A stretch of 64,000 nucleotides of DNA, from positions 62,001 through 126,000 of the forward strand of contig JAVJSN010000001.1 of assembly GCA_040219355.1 (NCBI GenBank). Direction: 5' to 3'. Below, one piece after another: positions 25,323 to 33,315 of this stretch; the first letter of the stretch is position 1; every line of letters starts with the position of its first letter. The notes under the pieces were generated by a model. That model made no database searches. It saw nothing but the letters and a program-made list of their open reading frames with translations, and was not told where the DNA came from. The stretch is from MH13 sp040219355. Its GTDB lineage: Bacteria > Pseudomonadota > Alphaproteobacteria > Rhizobiales > MH13. Made by a program: the position numbers and the translations under genes.

Positions 25323-26825
25323 ATGGAAACCATCCACCACTACATCGCAGGCGCGCTGACCGAAGGGTCTGCCTCTGACCATCAGCCGGTTTTCAATCCC
25401 GCGACCGGTGAAACGCCAAGCCAGGTTGTGCTGGGCGATGCCTCCGATGTGCAGGCAGCCGTTGATGCCGCCAAGGCAGCGTTTGCCACATGGGCGACAA
25501 CGCCAACCTTGCGCCGAGCCCGCGTCATGGATCGCTTCAAGACCATTCTTTGGGAGCGCACGGACGAGCTGGCACGCGCGATTTCTGCTGAACATGGCAA
25601 GACCCATGATGATGCCCTTGGGGAAGTAACCCGTGGCATCGAAGTGGTCGAGTTTGCCGTAGGCGCGCCGCATCTGATGAAGGGTGAATTCTCCGAAGCC
25701 GTCGGCACCGGCGTCGACAGCTATGGCATTCGCCAGCCGCTTGGCGTGGTCGCCGGGATCACGCCGTTCAACTTCCCGGCCATGGTTCCGATGTGGATGT
25801 TCCCGATCGCCATCGTCACCGGCAACACCTTCATCCTGAAACCGTCTGAACGCGACCCATCGGCGTCGCTGCTGCTCGCCAAATGGCTGAAGGAGGCCGG
25901 CCTTCCCGATGGCGTCTTCAACGTGGTGCATGGCGGCAAACCGGTGGTGGACGCGATCCTTGAGCATCCCGACATCAAGGCGGTGTCGTTTGTCGGTTCA
26001 ACGCCGATTGCCCAATACATCTACTCGACAGGCACTGCGCACGGCAAACGCGTGCAGGCGCTGGGCGGCGCAAAAAACCACATGGTGATCATGCCCGATG
26101 CTGACCTCGACATGGCGGCCTCAGCGCTGATGGGCGCAGGCTTCGGGTCTGCTGGCGAGCGCTGCATGGCGATCTCCGTTGCTGTCCCGGTTACCGATGC
26201 AGTGGCTGATGCGCTGGTGGCCAAGCTTGCCCCGCAAATCGAAGCGCTGAAGATAGGCCCATCAACCGACAGCACCGCTGAGATGGGTCCGCTGGTTACC
26301 AAGGAACATTTGGCCAAGGTGAAGGGCTATGTGGATCAGGGCGAGAGAGAAGGCGCGAAGATCGTTGTCGATGGACGCGGCTTTGCGCAATCCAAGCAGG
26401 GTTATGAGAACGGCTTCTATATGGGCGGCACGCTGATCGACCATGTGAAGCCCGACATGACGATCTGGAAAGAAGAAATCTTTGGCCCGGTGCTGTCGGT
26501 GGTCCGCCGAAACTCTTATCAGGATGCCGTCGACCTCATCCATAATCACAGCTATGCCAACGGTGTCGCTGTCTTCACCCGCGATGGCGATGTGGCGCGC
26601 AGCTTCGCTCAAGACATTGAAGTGGGCATGGTGGGCGTCAATGTGCCGATCCCCGTGCCGATGGCGTTTCACTCGTTTGGCGGCTGGAAAGCGTCTGTGT
26701 TTGGCGACCATGGCATGTACGGCATGGAAGGTTTTCGCTTTTATACCCGACTTAAAACCGTTACAGCCCGCTGGCCCACCGGCATGCGCAGTGACCCTGA
26801 ATTCACCATGCCGACTCTCGGTTAA
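25323..26825 (+). CDS. mmsA: CoA-acylating methylmalonate-semialdehyde dehydrogenase
   Basis: MmsA oxidises (methyl)malonate semialdehyde to propionyl-CoA or acetyl-CoA with NAD+ and CoA, in valine and inositol breakdown. The 500-residue protein has the class motifs ITPFNFPAMVPMWMFPIAI, KPSERDPSA, FVGSTPIAQYIY, and the catalytic cysteine 281 in GSAGERCMAIS, with the MMSDH-typical GGAKNH. The terminal part (GFRFYTRLKTVTARWP) is also typical. The start at 25323 follows GGGGAGAGG. No other val or iol genes are nearby; purU follows after 33 nt. Confidence 0.93.
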   Translation: METIHHYIAGALTEGSASDHQPVFNPATGETPSQVVLGDASDVQAAVDAAKAAFATWATTPTLRRARVMDRFKTILWERTDELARAISAEHGKTHDDALGEVTRGIEVVEFAVGAPHLMKGEFSEAVGTGVDSYGIRQPLGVVAGITPFNFPAMVPMWMFPIAIVTGNTFILKPSERDPSASLLLAKWLKEAGLPDGVFNVVHGGKPVVDAILEHPDIKAVSFVGSTPIAQYIYSTGTAHGKRVQALGGAKNHMVIMPDADLDMAASALMGAGFGSAGERCMAISVAVPVTDAVADALVAKLAPQIEALKIGPSTDSTAEMGPLVTKEHLAKVKGYVDQGEREGAKIVVDGRGFAQSKQGYENGFYMGGTLIDHVKPDMTIWKEEIFGPVLSVVRRNSYQDAVDLIHNHSYANGVAVFTRDGDVARSFAQDIEVGMVGVNVPIPVPMAFHSFGGWKASVFGDHGMYGMEGFRFYTRLKTVTARWPTGMRSDPEFTMPTLG

Positions 26826-26858
26826 ACCTCCACACCGGCCTCAAGTATCTGCGTACCG

Positions 26859-27722
26859 ATGACATTGCCGACTGTATCTGACCTGATCCTCACCATTTCC
26901 TGCCCTGACCGCAAAGGTATTGTGGGGGCGGTGGGCAATTCGATCACTGCGCAGGACTGCAACATCGTAGAGAGCGCGCAGTTCTTCGATGCCAAGTCAG
27001 GCGGGTTCTTCATGCGGGTGCGGCTGACGCCGCCCAGTGGCAAGGATTCTGCGTCGTTTTCTGAAGGGTTCGAGCCCGTTGCAACCGCCTACGCTATGGC
27101 GTTCCAGGTAAGCGATGTGGCGGTCAAGCCGCGCGTCATCATCATGGTCTCAAAGACAGGCCATTGCCTCAATGACCTGCTCTATCGTTGGCAGGTTGGC
27201 CAGTTGCCCATGGAGCTGGTGGGCGTGGTCTCCAATCATGAAACCTGGCGCAAGCGTGTGGAGAGCGAAGGCATCCCCTTCCTCCATATGCCGGTCGATC
27301 AAGACAACAAGGCTGACCAGGAAGCTGCCCTGGAAGCGCTGATTGAGCGTGAGAAAGTCGATTTGGTGGTGCTGGCTCGCTACATGCAAATTCTGTCTGA
27401 CGGGCTTTCCAGCCGCCTTGAAGGGCGGGTGATCAACATTCACCACTCATTTCTGCCAAGCTTCAAAGGCGCACGTCCCTATCATCGTGCTCACGACCGC
27501 GGTGTGAAGCTTATCGGTGCCACGGCTCACTATGTGACGCCGGAACTGGATGAAGGCCCAATCATCGAGCAGGATGTGATCCGCGTTGACCACGCCATGA
27601 CCTCCGAAGAACTGGTGGCTGCCGGGCGCGATGTGGAAAGCCAGGTTCTGGCGCGTGCCGTGCGCTATCACCTTGAGCGACGGATTTTGATCAATGACCT
27701 GAAAACGGTTGTTTTCAGTTAA
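26859..27722 (+). CDS. purU: formyltetrahydrofolate deformylase
   Basis: PurU hydrolyses 10-formyl-THF to formate and THF, balancing one-carbon pools. The 287-residue protein has an N-terminal ACT domain (LTISCPDRKGIVGAVGNSI) and a formyltransferase-like domain with VSNHETW, LVVLARYMQILS and the catalytic INIHHSFLPSFKGARPYHRAHDRGVKLIG...ELDEGPII, which holds the expected Asn, His and Asp. It follows mmsA closely and ends before a good terminator. Confidence 0.95.
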   Translation: MTLPTVSDLILTISCPDRKGIVGAVGNSITAQDCNIVESAQFFDAKSGGFFMRVRLTPPSGKDSASFSEGFEPVATAYAMAFQVSDVAVKPRVIIMVSKTGHCLNDLLYRWQVGQLPMELVGVVSNHETWRKRVESEGIPFLHMPVDQDNKADQEAALEALIEREKVDLVVLARYMQILSDGLSSRLEGRVINIHHSFLPSFKGARPYHRAHDRGVKLIGATAHYVTPELDEGPIIEQDVIRVDHAMTSEELVAAGRDVESQVLARAVRYHLERRILINDLKTVVFS

Positions 27723-27774
27723 ATCAATAGGTTAGAGCGTCCGCTTTCAGGTCTGGCAATCTCAGCACACATGA

Positions 27775-27802
27775 GGTGCAAGGCCGTTACCTTGCGCCTT
27801 TT
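27775..27802 (+). terminator. rho-independent terminator after purU
   Basis: GGTGCAAGG and CCTTGCGCC pair with one wobble around the loop CCGTTA and are followed by TTTT, about 50 nt after the purU stop. Confidence 0.85.
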
Positions 27803-27884
27803 GGATACATTAGATAGTCATTGTTGCGTTGAGTGTCCCAGTGTGAGCAATTGCGCCAAAATTTTGTGCAATGCAGCATGAACC

Positions 27885-27898
27885 GTGATCTATGTCAT
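27885..27898. promoter_or_regulatory. weak FNR/CRP-like site upstream of the DUF442 gene
   Basis: GTGAT-CTAT-GTCAT matches the TTGAT-N4-(A/G)TCAA dyad at eight of ten positions and lies 83 bp before the gene start. It is suggestive only, given a FixK-like regulator in this window. Confidence 0.25.
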
Positions 27899-27980
27899 GT
27901 TGGCCGACGCCATGGTGCGGCATGGACGGGTCAGAAACTGGTTCGGCGCATTGCCTTGCCTGCCGCGCTGAAAGAAGGAC

Positions 27981-28385
27981 ATGATGATGGATATCCGCAA
28001 GGTCACCGAGAGTTTCTCCGTCAGCCCACAAATCCGGCCTGAAGATGTGCAGACACTTGCCGATGAAGGCTACACCACCATCATCTGCAATCGTCCGGAT
28101 GATGAAGAGTTCGGTCAGCCGCTGTTTGAGTCCATCGCGGCCCAGGCACAGGCGTTGGGGTTGGAGATCCACCATCTGCCAATCACCTCGGGAATGTTCG
28201 GACCTCAACATATCGCTCAAATGGCCGAGCTGGTTGAAGGTGGTTCAGGCAAAGTGATTGCCTATTGCCGCTCGGGCACGCGATCAATCATGCTTTGGGC
28301 TTTTCAAGAAGTGACCAAACGGCCCCGCGATGAGGTTTTGGCCTTAGCGGATGCCGCTGGGTACGATCTTTCCCAACAGCTTTAA
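27981..28385 (+). CDS. DUF442 / TIGR01244 phosphatase- or sulfurtransferase-like protein
   Basis: The 134-residue protein is the stand-alone form of the domain found at the N-terminus of Blh (beta-lactamase-like hydrolase) proteins. It has ITPEDVQTLAD-like IRPEDVQTLADEGYTTIICNRPDDE, a conserved GLEIHHLPI, and the loop AYCRSGTRS, an active-site cysteine loop like that of dual-specificity phosphatases and rhodaneses. In other alphaproteobacteria such proteins take part in sulfide or sulfane detoxification. Three consecutive ATGs start the frame; AGAAGGA precedes the first. The substrate is not predictable. Confidence 0.82.
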   Translation: MMMDIRKVTESFSVSPQIRPEDVQTLADEGYTTIICNRPDDEEFGQPLFESIAAQAQALGLEIHHLPITSGMFGPQHIAQMAELVEGGSGKVIAYCRSGTRSIMLWAFQEVTKRPRDEVLALADAAGYDLSQQL

Positions 28386-28389
28386 ACGT

Positions 28390-28641
28390 TCAGCCGCCAT
28401 CGCAATGCACGCGGATTTTGGCGTTGTGGGCAGCGATATCGCGTAAAAACTGCTCGTATCCATCTGGCATAGCATCAGAATGCAACTGAGCACGCAGATG
28501 CGCCCTGACCGCGTCACTAACAGTTATCGCTCGCAAAGAGCAAAGGGCATCATCACCCAATGGCTGACGTGTTGACGGACCCGTCTGACAAGCGACCAAC
28601 GCGCTACAACTGATCAACAACAGCGCCCAGGTCGGTTTCAC
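28390..28641 (-). CDS. small lipoprotein, spanin-like (Rz1-type) candidate
   Basis: The 83-residue protein starts at a GTG inside the previous gene (38-nt overlap) in another frame, as Rz1 genes do with Rz. It has a lipoprotein signal with lipobox LVAC (cysteine near residue 18). The mature part has two further cysteines and a closing motif FLRDIAAHNAKIRVHC that I recall from small lipoproteins in lysis cassettes of alphaproteobacterial phages. In lysis, an outer-membrane lipoprotein of this sort pairs with an inner-membrane protein to fuse the membranes. The assignment rests on size, overlap and position rather than on a known family. Confidence 0.6.
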   Translation of the reverse strand: MKPTWALLLISCSALVACQTGPSTRQPLGDDALCSLRAITVSDAVRAHLRAQLHSDAMPDGYEQFLRDIAAHNAKIRVHCDGG

Positions 28642-28816
28642 GCGCTATCTCCTCATCGATCTGACGGTTGGTCCGGTCTGCGTCCTGTCGTCGGCGCAGG
28701 CGCAAACGGTCCTCTGCCACCTTCGCCGCACGTTGGGCCTTCTGCCAGGTCGTGAACCTGTCGAGCAGCACGCCGATCAGCGCGGCCAAAAGGCTGGCAA
28801 GAAGCTCGGCCATCAT
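28604..28816 (-). CDS. small membrane protein with coiled coil, inner spanin-like (Rz-type) candidate
   Basis: The 70-residue protein has one N-terminal helix (LLASLLAALIGVLLD) followed by a strongly charged coiled coil (QKAQRAAKVAEDRLRLRRRQDADRTNRQIDEEIARE). This is the layout of an inner-membrane spanin subunit, though short. Its start overlaps the holin-like gene by 4 nt and its end overlaps the lipoprotein gene by 38 nt. It could instead be a second holin-type protein. Confidence 0.55.
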   Translation of the reverse strand: MMAELLASLLAALIGVLLDRFTTWQKAQRAAKVAEDRLRLRRRQDADRTNRQIDEEIARETDLGAVVDQL

Positions 28817-29301
28817 CTGGACGTCGGCGCCATAGATCGAGGGGTTGGCGCCATCTCAGACCAGTGCAATTCGTCGGGTCCAAGATAGGCGCGGATCAAG
28901 CGATCCAGCGCGTCGTCGGTCAGCCCGAAATGGTTGAGCGCGTCGGGCATCAGCTTTTCCAGGTAGATTGCGGTTTCGGCAATAAGGCGGCTTTCGACAT
29001 CCACGCTTGCATGGTCCTTGACCTCCCGGCGCACCAAGGAGACCGCGTGGCGCACACCACGTGCGATAGCGCCATGAAGCGCTTCGGCATGATCGCGTTC
29101 TATCTCCAATCCAACCCAGCGCCCGAGGCGCGAGATGAGCCAACCCACCAGGGTCGCGGCCAAGGCAACAAAGGCGGTTTCAACATAGGGTGCGGCGAGA
29201 TCAATGGCCCAACCGAGATCGACGGTGGCAGCGTGGGCAGGTGTCGCCAGGGTGAGGCTTGCGGCGAGCAGCGGCAAGCTGAGAAAAGTTTTCTGGTCCA
29301 T
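28813..29301 (-). CDS. phage holin-like membrane protein
   Basis: The 162-residue protein has a signal-like N-terminal helix (FLSLPLLAASLTLATPAHA) and a second helix (AFVALAATLVGWLISRL). A long soluble helical tail follows with the pattern seen in superfamily-6-type (LLH) phage holins and tail-tube neighbours: AEALHGAIARGVRHAV, then ETAIYLEKLMPDALNHFGLTDDALDRLIRAYLG. Holins open the inner membrane so endolysin can reach the wall. It sits between the endolysin and spanin-like genes on the same strand. The family assignment is moderate. Confidence 0.65.
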   Translation of the reverse strand: MDQKTFLSLPLLAASLTLATPAHAATVDLGWAIDLAAPYVETAFVALAATLVGWLISRLGRWVGLEIERDHAEALHGAIARGVRHAVSLVRREVKDHASVDVESRLIAETAIYLEKLMPDALNHFGLTDDALDRLIRAYLGPDELHWSEMAPTPRSMAPTSR

Positions 29302-29325
29302 GGAACGGTCTTTCTGGTGAGGGGA

Positions 29326-29754
29326 TCAGGATGCTGATGGCCAGCGCAGGCCAAGCAGTTTTGCGCGCGGGTACCGGGCTTTGGTTACGGCGTTGGATTG
29401 GTTGCCGCCCAACAGCGTGATGTGCTTTGCATCGGCATCAAGCACGAACCCAACATGGCCCTGCCAGGTGGAGCGGCCGCGCCGAAAAACAGCAATGGCG
29501 CCGCGTTTTGTCGTCTTAATGGGAGCGCCCCATTTCAGGAAAGAGCGGGCTGTCAGCTTTCCGGTCGTCGGCAGGTGGACATCGGCCAAAACAGCATTGA
29601 CGAATGCCGCGCACCACGGCGTCTCATCATCGCGGATGCTGGAAAACCCAGCGCGAGCGAAGAAGGCAAGAACAGACGGATTGTGACGGCGCCCGGGCCA
29701 TTCGCGCGTCCCGAGATAACGCGTTGCCTGTTGCAACCAAACTGGATCGGACAT
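29326..29754 (-). CDS. phage-type endolysin (TIGR02594 / NlpC-P60-CHAP-like peptidase)
   Basis: From the ATG at 29754 (GGGAGGGA upstream) the 142-residue protein shows an N-terminal helix (WLQQATRYLGTREWPG). The active-site segment follows with Cys48 in TPWCAAFVNAVL and the histidine in WQGHVGFVLD (His100), then LLGGNQSNAVTKARYP, typical of TIGR02594 proteins in phage lysis cassettes. It should cut peptide bonds in peptidoglycan. There is no signal peptide, so it needs the holin-like protein encoded next. No tail, capsid, integrase or terminase genes are nearby. Confidence 0.8.
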   Translation of the reverse strand: MSDPVWLQQATRYLGTREWPGRRHNPSVLAFFARAGFSSIRDDETPWCAAFVNAVLADVHLPTTGKLTARSFLKWGAPIKTTKRGAIAVFRRGRSTWQGHVGFVLDADAKHITLLGGNQSNAVTKARYPRAKLLGLRWPSAS

Positions 29755-29856
29755 GCGTGTCCCTCCCACATGATGGGGCCGAACGCCGGAATGACGTTGG
29801 CTCATGGGGGCCAGTGTTTGGATAGTCAGGATGGCAGTGGATAAGGTGAACAGCTA

Positions 29857-29870
29857 TCCCCGATCGGGGA
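29857..29870. promoter_or_regulatory. 14-bp perfect palindrome upstream of the lysis cassette
   Basis: TCCCCGATCGGGGA is perfectly self-complementary. It lies about 105 bp before the endolysin start, between it and the response-regulator gene upstream. It could be an operator, or a short stem-loop after the response-regulator gene. Confidence 0.5.
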
Positions 29871-29881
29871 CTTGGTGAGCG

Positions 29882-30445
29882 CTACTCGATGGTGGCCAGT
29901 TCATCCAAATCGATTGAGGCGTCTCTCATGCCTTGGTCGTTGGATGCCGCGTTCGTTTTTGGGCTGACAGCGAGTGGGTCGCGTTCAGCTTTTGTGAGGC
30001 GCGGTTTGGGACCAAAATAGTCGGCAGAGCGCACAAAAGGTCGCGGATCAATCACATTGTCAATGAACCGGGCGTAAAGCGCCTGCGTGGAGAATGGCTT
30101 GCAGAGAACGTCATTCACGCCCAGGGCCAAGGCCTCCTGTGTGCGCCTATAGGTCGAATGACCGGTGATCATAATGATCGGCGCATAACAGTATGGATGA
30201 TCGGGATTGCGAACCATGCGGACAAATTCGGCCCCATCAAGGACCGGCATTTCCCAGTCCACGACCAAAACATCAAACTGACCTTGATCCATACGTTCGA
30301 GAGCTTCAGCTCCATCGCTTGCATCGGCGACCTGTCGAATGCCGAAGCCACCGAGCATCGCGCGAACCAGTCTGCACATGTGCACATTGTCATCGACGAC
30401 AAGCACGCGGACTTGTGAGTAGTCATAAGGTGTCGTGCTTTGCAT
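29882..30445 (-). CDS. single-domain response regulator with C-terminal extension
   Basis: The 187-residue protein has a CheY-type receiver: VLVVDDNVHM with the acidic pair at 18-19, phospho-acceptor Asp63 in LVVDWEMP, Thr/Ser in IMITGHS, and Lys in LCKPFS. About 55 residues after the receiver (FVRSADYFGPKPRL onward) contain no DNA-binding domain. Proteins of this layout are common orphans in Hyphomicrobiales. No kinase is adjacent. It lies 130 bp upstream of the lysis cassette on the same strand and could share a transcript with it. Confidence 0.85.
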   Translation of the reverse strand: MQSTTPYDYSQVRVLVVDDNVHMCRLVRAMLGGFGIRQVADASDGAEALERMDQGQFDVLVVDWEMPVLDGAEFVRMVRNPDHPYCYAPIIMITGHSTYRRTQEALALGVNDVLCKPFSTQALYARFIDNVIDPRPFVRSADYFGPKPRLTKAERDPLAVSPKTNAASNDQGMRDASIDLDELATIE

Positions 30446-30530
30446 CGGCCAGTAGCGCCTGCAGATTGAGATCAGGTCGCAATCTTAGCGGGAACTTTTG
30501 AATAAACAGTTATACCAATGCTTTTGGCAC

Positions 30531-31574
30531 TTAGGCCTTCGGCGCGGCCAACTTGAACCAGTGGACCACAAACGGGGCTGCCAGCGCGATCAACAAAAAA
30601 CGAACCAGATGGTGGGCCGCCACAAAGGCTGGGTCGAGATCCATTGCAAATGCCAGAACCACCATGGCTTCCAGCCCGCCTGGGGCAAATGCGATGATCA
30701 GTTTCAACACCGAAAATCCAGTGAATGCCGACCCGATCAGCGCCATAGCCACTGCGATGGATGAGCCGAGAACAAAGCTCACCAAGGATACGCCGAGAAC
30801 CTGACCGAGTTCGCGCCAGCGCGTGCCCGCAAAGCGCGTTCCAATCAACGTGCCGAGGATGATGAAACCCATGATGGCGATCCATTCGGGCGGACGACCC
30901 ACCACCAAACCCGACCCGTGCAAAACGGCACTGACAAAAAGGCCTCCCACCAACAGTCCGGCAGGCACACGCACCAAATAGGCCAGCACTGCTCCACCAA
31001 TGCCTGCGCCATAGAGCAAGATCGCTTCGTCAAGACCGCCCAAGGGGACAAAGGCGGCCGGAGGCACAGGGTCTGAAAGCCACAGCGCTGCCAACGGCAG
31101 AACGGCTACCAGAATGGCCACACGCGTCGTCTGGAGGATCGCCACACGCGGCACATTGGCTTTGGTTTCTGGTGCCAAGGCGATCAGATAGCTCAGCGCA
31201 CCTGGCATGGATGACAGCAAGGCAGTGGCCAAATCCCAGCGCGCGACGCGCATGAGAAACAGGGTCAAGACACCGGCAATCAACGGGATGGATAGGATCA
31301 CCAAAACAAGCGTGATCGGCCAACTGGAAAGGCGCGCGATGGTATCAGGCGTGACACCTGAACCCATTGATATACCAACGGCAAGAAAGCCAAGACTGCG
31401 GACCGTTGGCGATAAGTCCACCCGAATGCCCGAAAGCGCGGTTGTGGCAACTGCAAGCATGGCACCGGCGATCCAACCACCTGGGATTCCTGCCAAACCA
31501 AGCGCCGAGCCGCCCGCCATTGCGATGACGAGGCTGCGCAGTTTGATCGAGTCAAAAGGTCGAATGTGCACCAC
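30531..31574 (-). CDS. AbrB family membrane protein (ammonia monooxygenase-like, duplicated AbrB)
   Basis: The 347-residue integral membrane protein has about ten helices in two related halves (GSALGLAGIPGGWIAGAML...GFLAVGISMGSGV and AVLAYLVRVPAGLLVGGLFVSAVLHGSG), the mark of the TIGR03082/pfam05145 family, misleadingly called ammonia monooxygenase. It is probably a transporter or regulator-type permease of unknown substrate. The frame begins with two GTG codons at 31574; an ATG at 31520 is another possible start. Confidence 0.82.
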   Translation of the reverse strand: MVHIRPFDSIKLRSLVIAMAGGSALGLAGIPGGWIAGAMLAVATTALSGIRVDLSPTVRSLGFLAVGISMGSGVTPDTIARLSSWPITLVLVILSIPLIAGVLTLFLMRVARWDLATALLSSMPGALSYLIALAPETKANVPRVAILQTTRVAILVAVLPLAALWLSDPVPPAAFVPLGGLDEAILLYGAGIGGAVLAYLVRVPAGLLVGGLFVSAVLHGSGLVVGRPPEWIAIMGFIILGTLIGTRFAGTRWRELGQVLGVSLVSFVLGSSIAVAMALIGSAFTGFSVLKLIIAFAPGGLEAMVVLAFAMDLDPAFVAAHHLVRFLLIALAAPFVVHWFKLAAPKA

Positions 31575-31886
31575 GAGGTTTCAGCGCCAAACAGATGAGC
31601 GTGTCGTTTCGAATCTCTAGCCGATGGCCACCAGCGCTGCCAAGCCAGTGTGAATCCGTCGATCCATCACGCGCCATCGTTGAAATGCTCCGGGCTTGAT
31701 TCCCATCAAGTTCAGCTGAGCGAAAACCTGAGACATTTGGCCAAACTTGGCACCTTGGAGTGAACCGGGCGAACTGACCGTGAGCTTTGCACTCTAGGAT
31801 TATGCTTTTGGCGTTCTTGAACGCAAAATCGGTGTCCACTTTTGCTGAAAGGCTCAGGTGGAGCGCAACAGAAGGCTGAACCAGCC
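31575..31886. other. intergenic region upstream of hemN
   Basis: This 312-nt stretch between the divergent AbrB-type gene and hemN holds the FixK box (31696-31709). I see no credible gene; a 95-codon minus-strand frame that overlaps the AbrB start looks like chance. Confidence 0.6.
31696..31709 (+). promoter_or_regulatory. perfect FixK/FNR box upstream of hemN
   Basis: TTGAT-TCCC-ATCAA is an exact match to the FNR/FixK dyad TTGAT-N4-ATCAA. It lies 178 bp before the hemN start. In rhizobia and Rhodobacter hemN is activated by FnrL/FixK under low oxygen. The FixK-like gene is encoded just downstream of hemN, which makes this a likely target site. Confidence 0.85.
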
Positions 31887-33239
31887 ATGACAGTGCACAA
31901 CATTGGGCGCTACGCCACGATCACCGTACCGCGCTACACATCTTACCCAACTGCGCCGCACTTTTCCTCTGACGTTGATGGATCAACCTACACGCGGTGG
32001 CTCTCAGAAACCTCGTCGAACGACACCGCGTCGCTTTACTTCCATGTACCCTACTGCCGTTCGATCTGCGCCTATTGTGGCTGCTTTACAAAGGCCAGTC
32101 GCAAAGATGCGCCCATCCTTGCCTATGGGCAGACAATGGCCAAGGAAATCGATCTGGTGGCACGCCACCTGCCGGGCAAACTGCGCGTTACACACATGCA
32201 TTGGGGCGGCGGGACGCCAAGCCTGATGCCGCGTGAGGGGTTTGCCAGCCTGCTCAAAGCTGTGGAGACGCACTTCGATCTCAGCACTCTTGATGAACAC
32301 GCAATAGAACTCGACCCGCGCGTCGTCGACAAGGCGCTGGCGGCTGATCTGAAAGCCTATGGCGTAACGCGCGTGAGCCTGGGTGTTCAGGATTTGAACG
32401 CGCGCGTTCAGCAGGCCATTGGCCGCGTGCAACCGCTTGAGGTGGTTGAGGGCGCGGTGAGCGCGCTGCGCGGTGCGGGTCTTGATGCGATCAATATGGA
32501 TGTGATGTACGGGCTGCCGCAGCAATCGCTGGAGGATGTTGGTCGGTCGGTGGCAGCCTGCGCGGCGATGGGAGCAGACAGGATAGCCCTGTTCGGCTAC
32601 GCCCACGTGCCGTGGATGAAAAAAAACCAGAAGATGATCAATGAGGCGCTTCTGCCCAGCGCCGGTGCCCGCCTCGAGCAGGTGCGCGCAGCTCACAAGG
32701 CGCTTGAGCACCTGGGCTATGTCAGCATTGGGTTTGACCACTTTGCCAAGCCCGAAGATTCCATGGCGCAGGCCATGCGTGCTGGTAAGCTAAAGCGCAA
32801 TTTCCAAGGCTACACCACCGACACCGCCACGACGCTGCTAGGTTTTGGTGCCTCTTCGATCGGCAAACTGAAGCAGGGCTATGTTCAAACGGCACCAGAT
32901 ATTGGTGGCTGGACGCGTGCCATAGAAGCAGGCGAGCTGCCTGTGGCGCGCGGCTATGCGTTAACCGGCGAAGACCGGCTGAGAGGCGCGATCATCGAGG
33001 ATTTGCTGACCGGTTTTTCCACAAATATTGCCGAGCCGCGCCAAGGCGTTGTGCCCAGCCAAACGTGGATCAACAAACAGCTGATCGGCCTTGATGATTT
33101 GGTTGAGGACGGGCTTTGCGAAGTTTTGGGGACGCAGGTGCATATCCCGCGCGACGCGCGCTTCTTAGCGCGGTTGGTTGCAGCGCGCTTTGATGGGTTT
33201 GCCGAGCAGAGCAAGGCGCGGCACTCCGTGGCGGTGTAG
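31887..33239 (+). CDS. hemN: oxygen-independent coproporphyrinogen III dehydrogenase
   Basis: HemN is a radical-SAM enzyme that decarboxylates coproporphyrinogen III to protoporphyrinogen IX without oxygen, keeping haem synthesis going in low oxygen. The iron-sulfur motif reads PYCRSICAYCGC, with Cys57, Cys61, Cys64 and a fourth Cys66 as in true HemN. WGGGTPSLMP, ELDPRVVD and the family-typical NFQGYTTDTATTLLGFGASSIG follow. The start at 31887 gives 450 residues. The FixK box upstream and the fixK-like, fixJ and fixL genes downstream place it in the oxygen-sensing circuit. Confidence 0.96.
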   Translation: MTVHNIGRYATITVPRYTSYPTAPHFSSDVDGSTYTRWLSETSSNDTASLYFHVPYCRSICAYCGCFTKASRKDAPILAYGQTMAKEIDLVARHLPGKLRVTHMHWGGGTPSLMPREGFASLLKAVETHFDLSTLDEHAIELDPRVVDKALAADLKAYGVTRVSLGVQDLNARVQQAIGRVQPLEVVEGAVSALRGAGLDAINMDVMYGLPQQSLEDVGRSVAACAAMGADRIALFGYAHVPWMKKNQKMINEALLPSAGARLEQVRAAHKALEHLGYVSIGFDHFAKPEDSMAQAMRAGKLKRNFQGYTTDTATTLLGFGASSIGKLKQGYVQTAPDIGGWTRAIEAGELPVARGYALTGEDRLRGAIIEDLLTGFSTNIAEPRQGVVPSQTWINKQLIGLDDLVEDGLCEVLGTQVHIPRDARFLARLVAARFDGFAEQSKARHSVAV

Positions 33240-33263
33240 GCAAGTTGCTCGACGTAGGACCAT

Positions 33264-33289
33264 AAAAAAGGGGCCCTCTGGCCCCTTTT
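33264..33289. terminator. bidirectional terminator between hemN and fixK-like gene
   Basis: GGGGCC-CTCT-GGCCCC with AAAAAA before and TTTT after works on either strand. It lies between the converging hemN and fixK-like genes. Confidence 0.9.
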
Positions 33290-33315
33290 GCTTATCCTGC
33301 CTGCGACGCAGTTGA

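Noticed and set aside
28390..29805. A complete prophage
   Set aside because: Only lysis-type genes are found; no structural, replication or integration genes lie within the surrounding kilobases.
31552..31839. A 95-codon minus-strand frame upstream of the AbrB-type gene
   Set aside because: It overlaps the start of that gene and covers the FixK box; no ribosome-binding site or known domain is seen.
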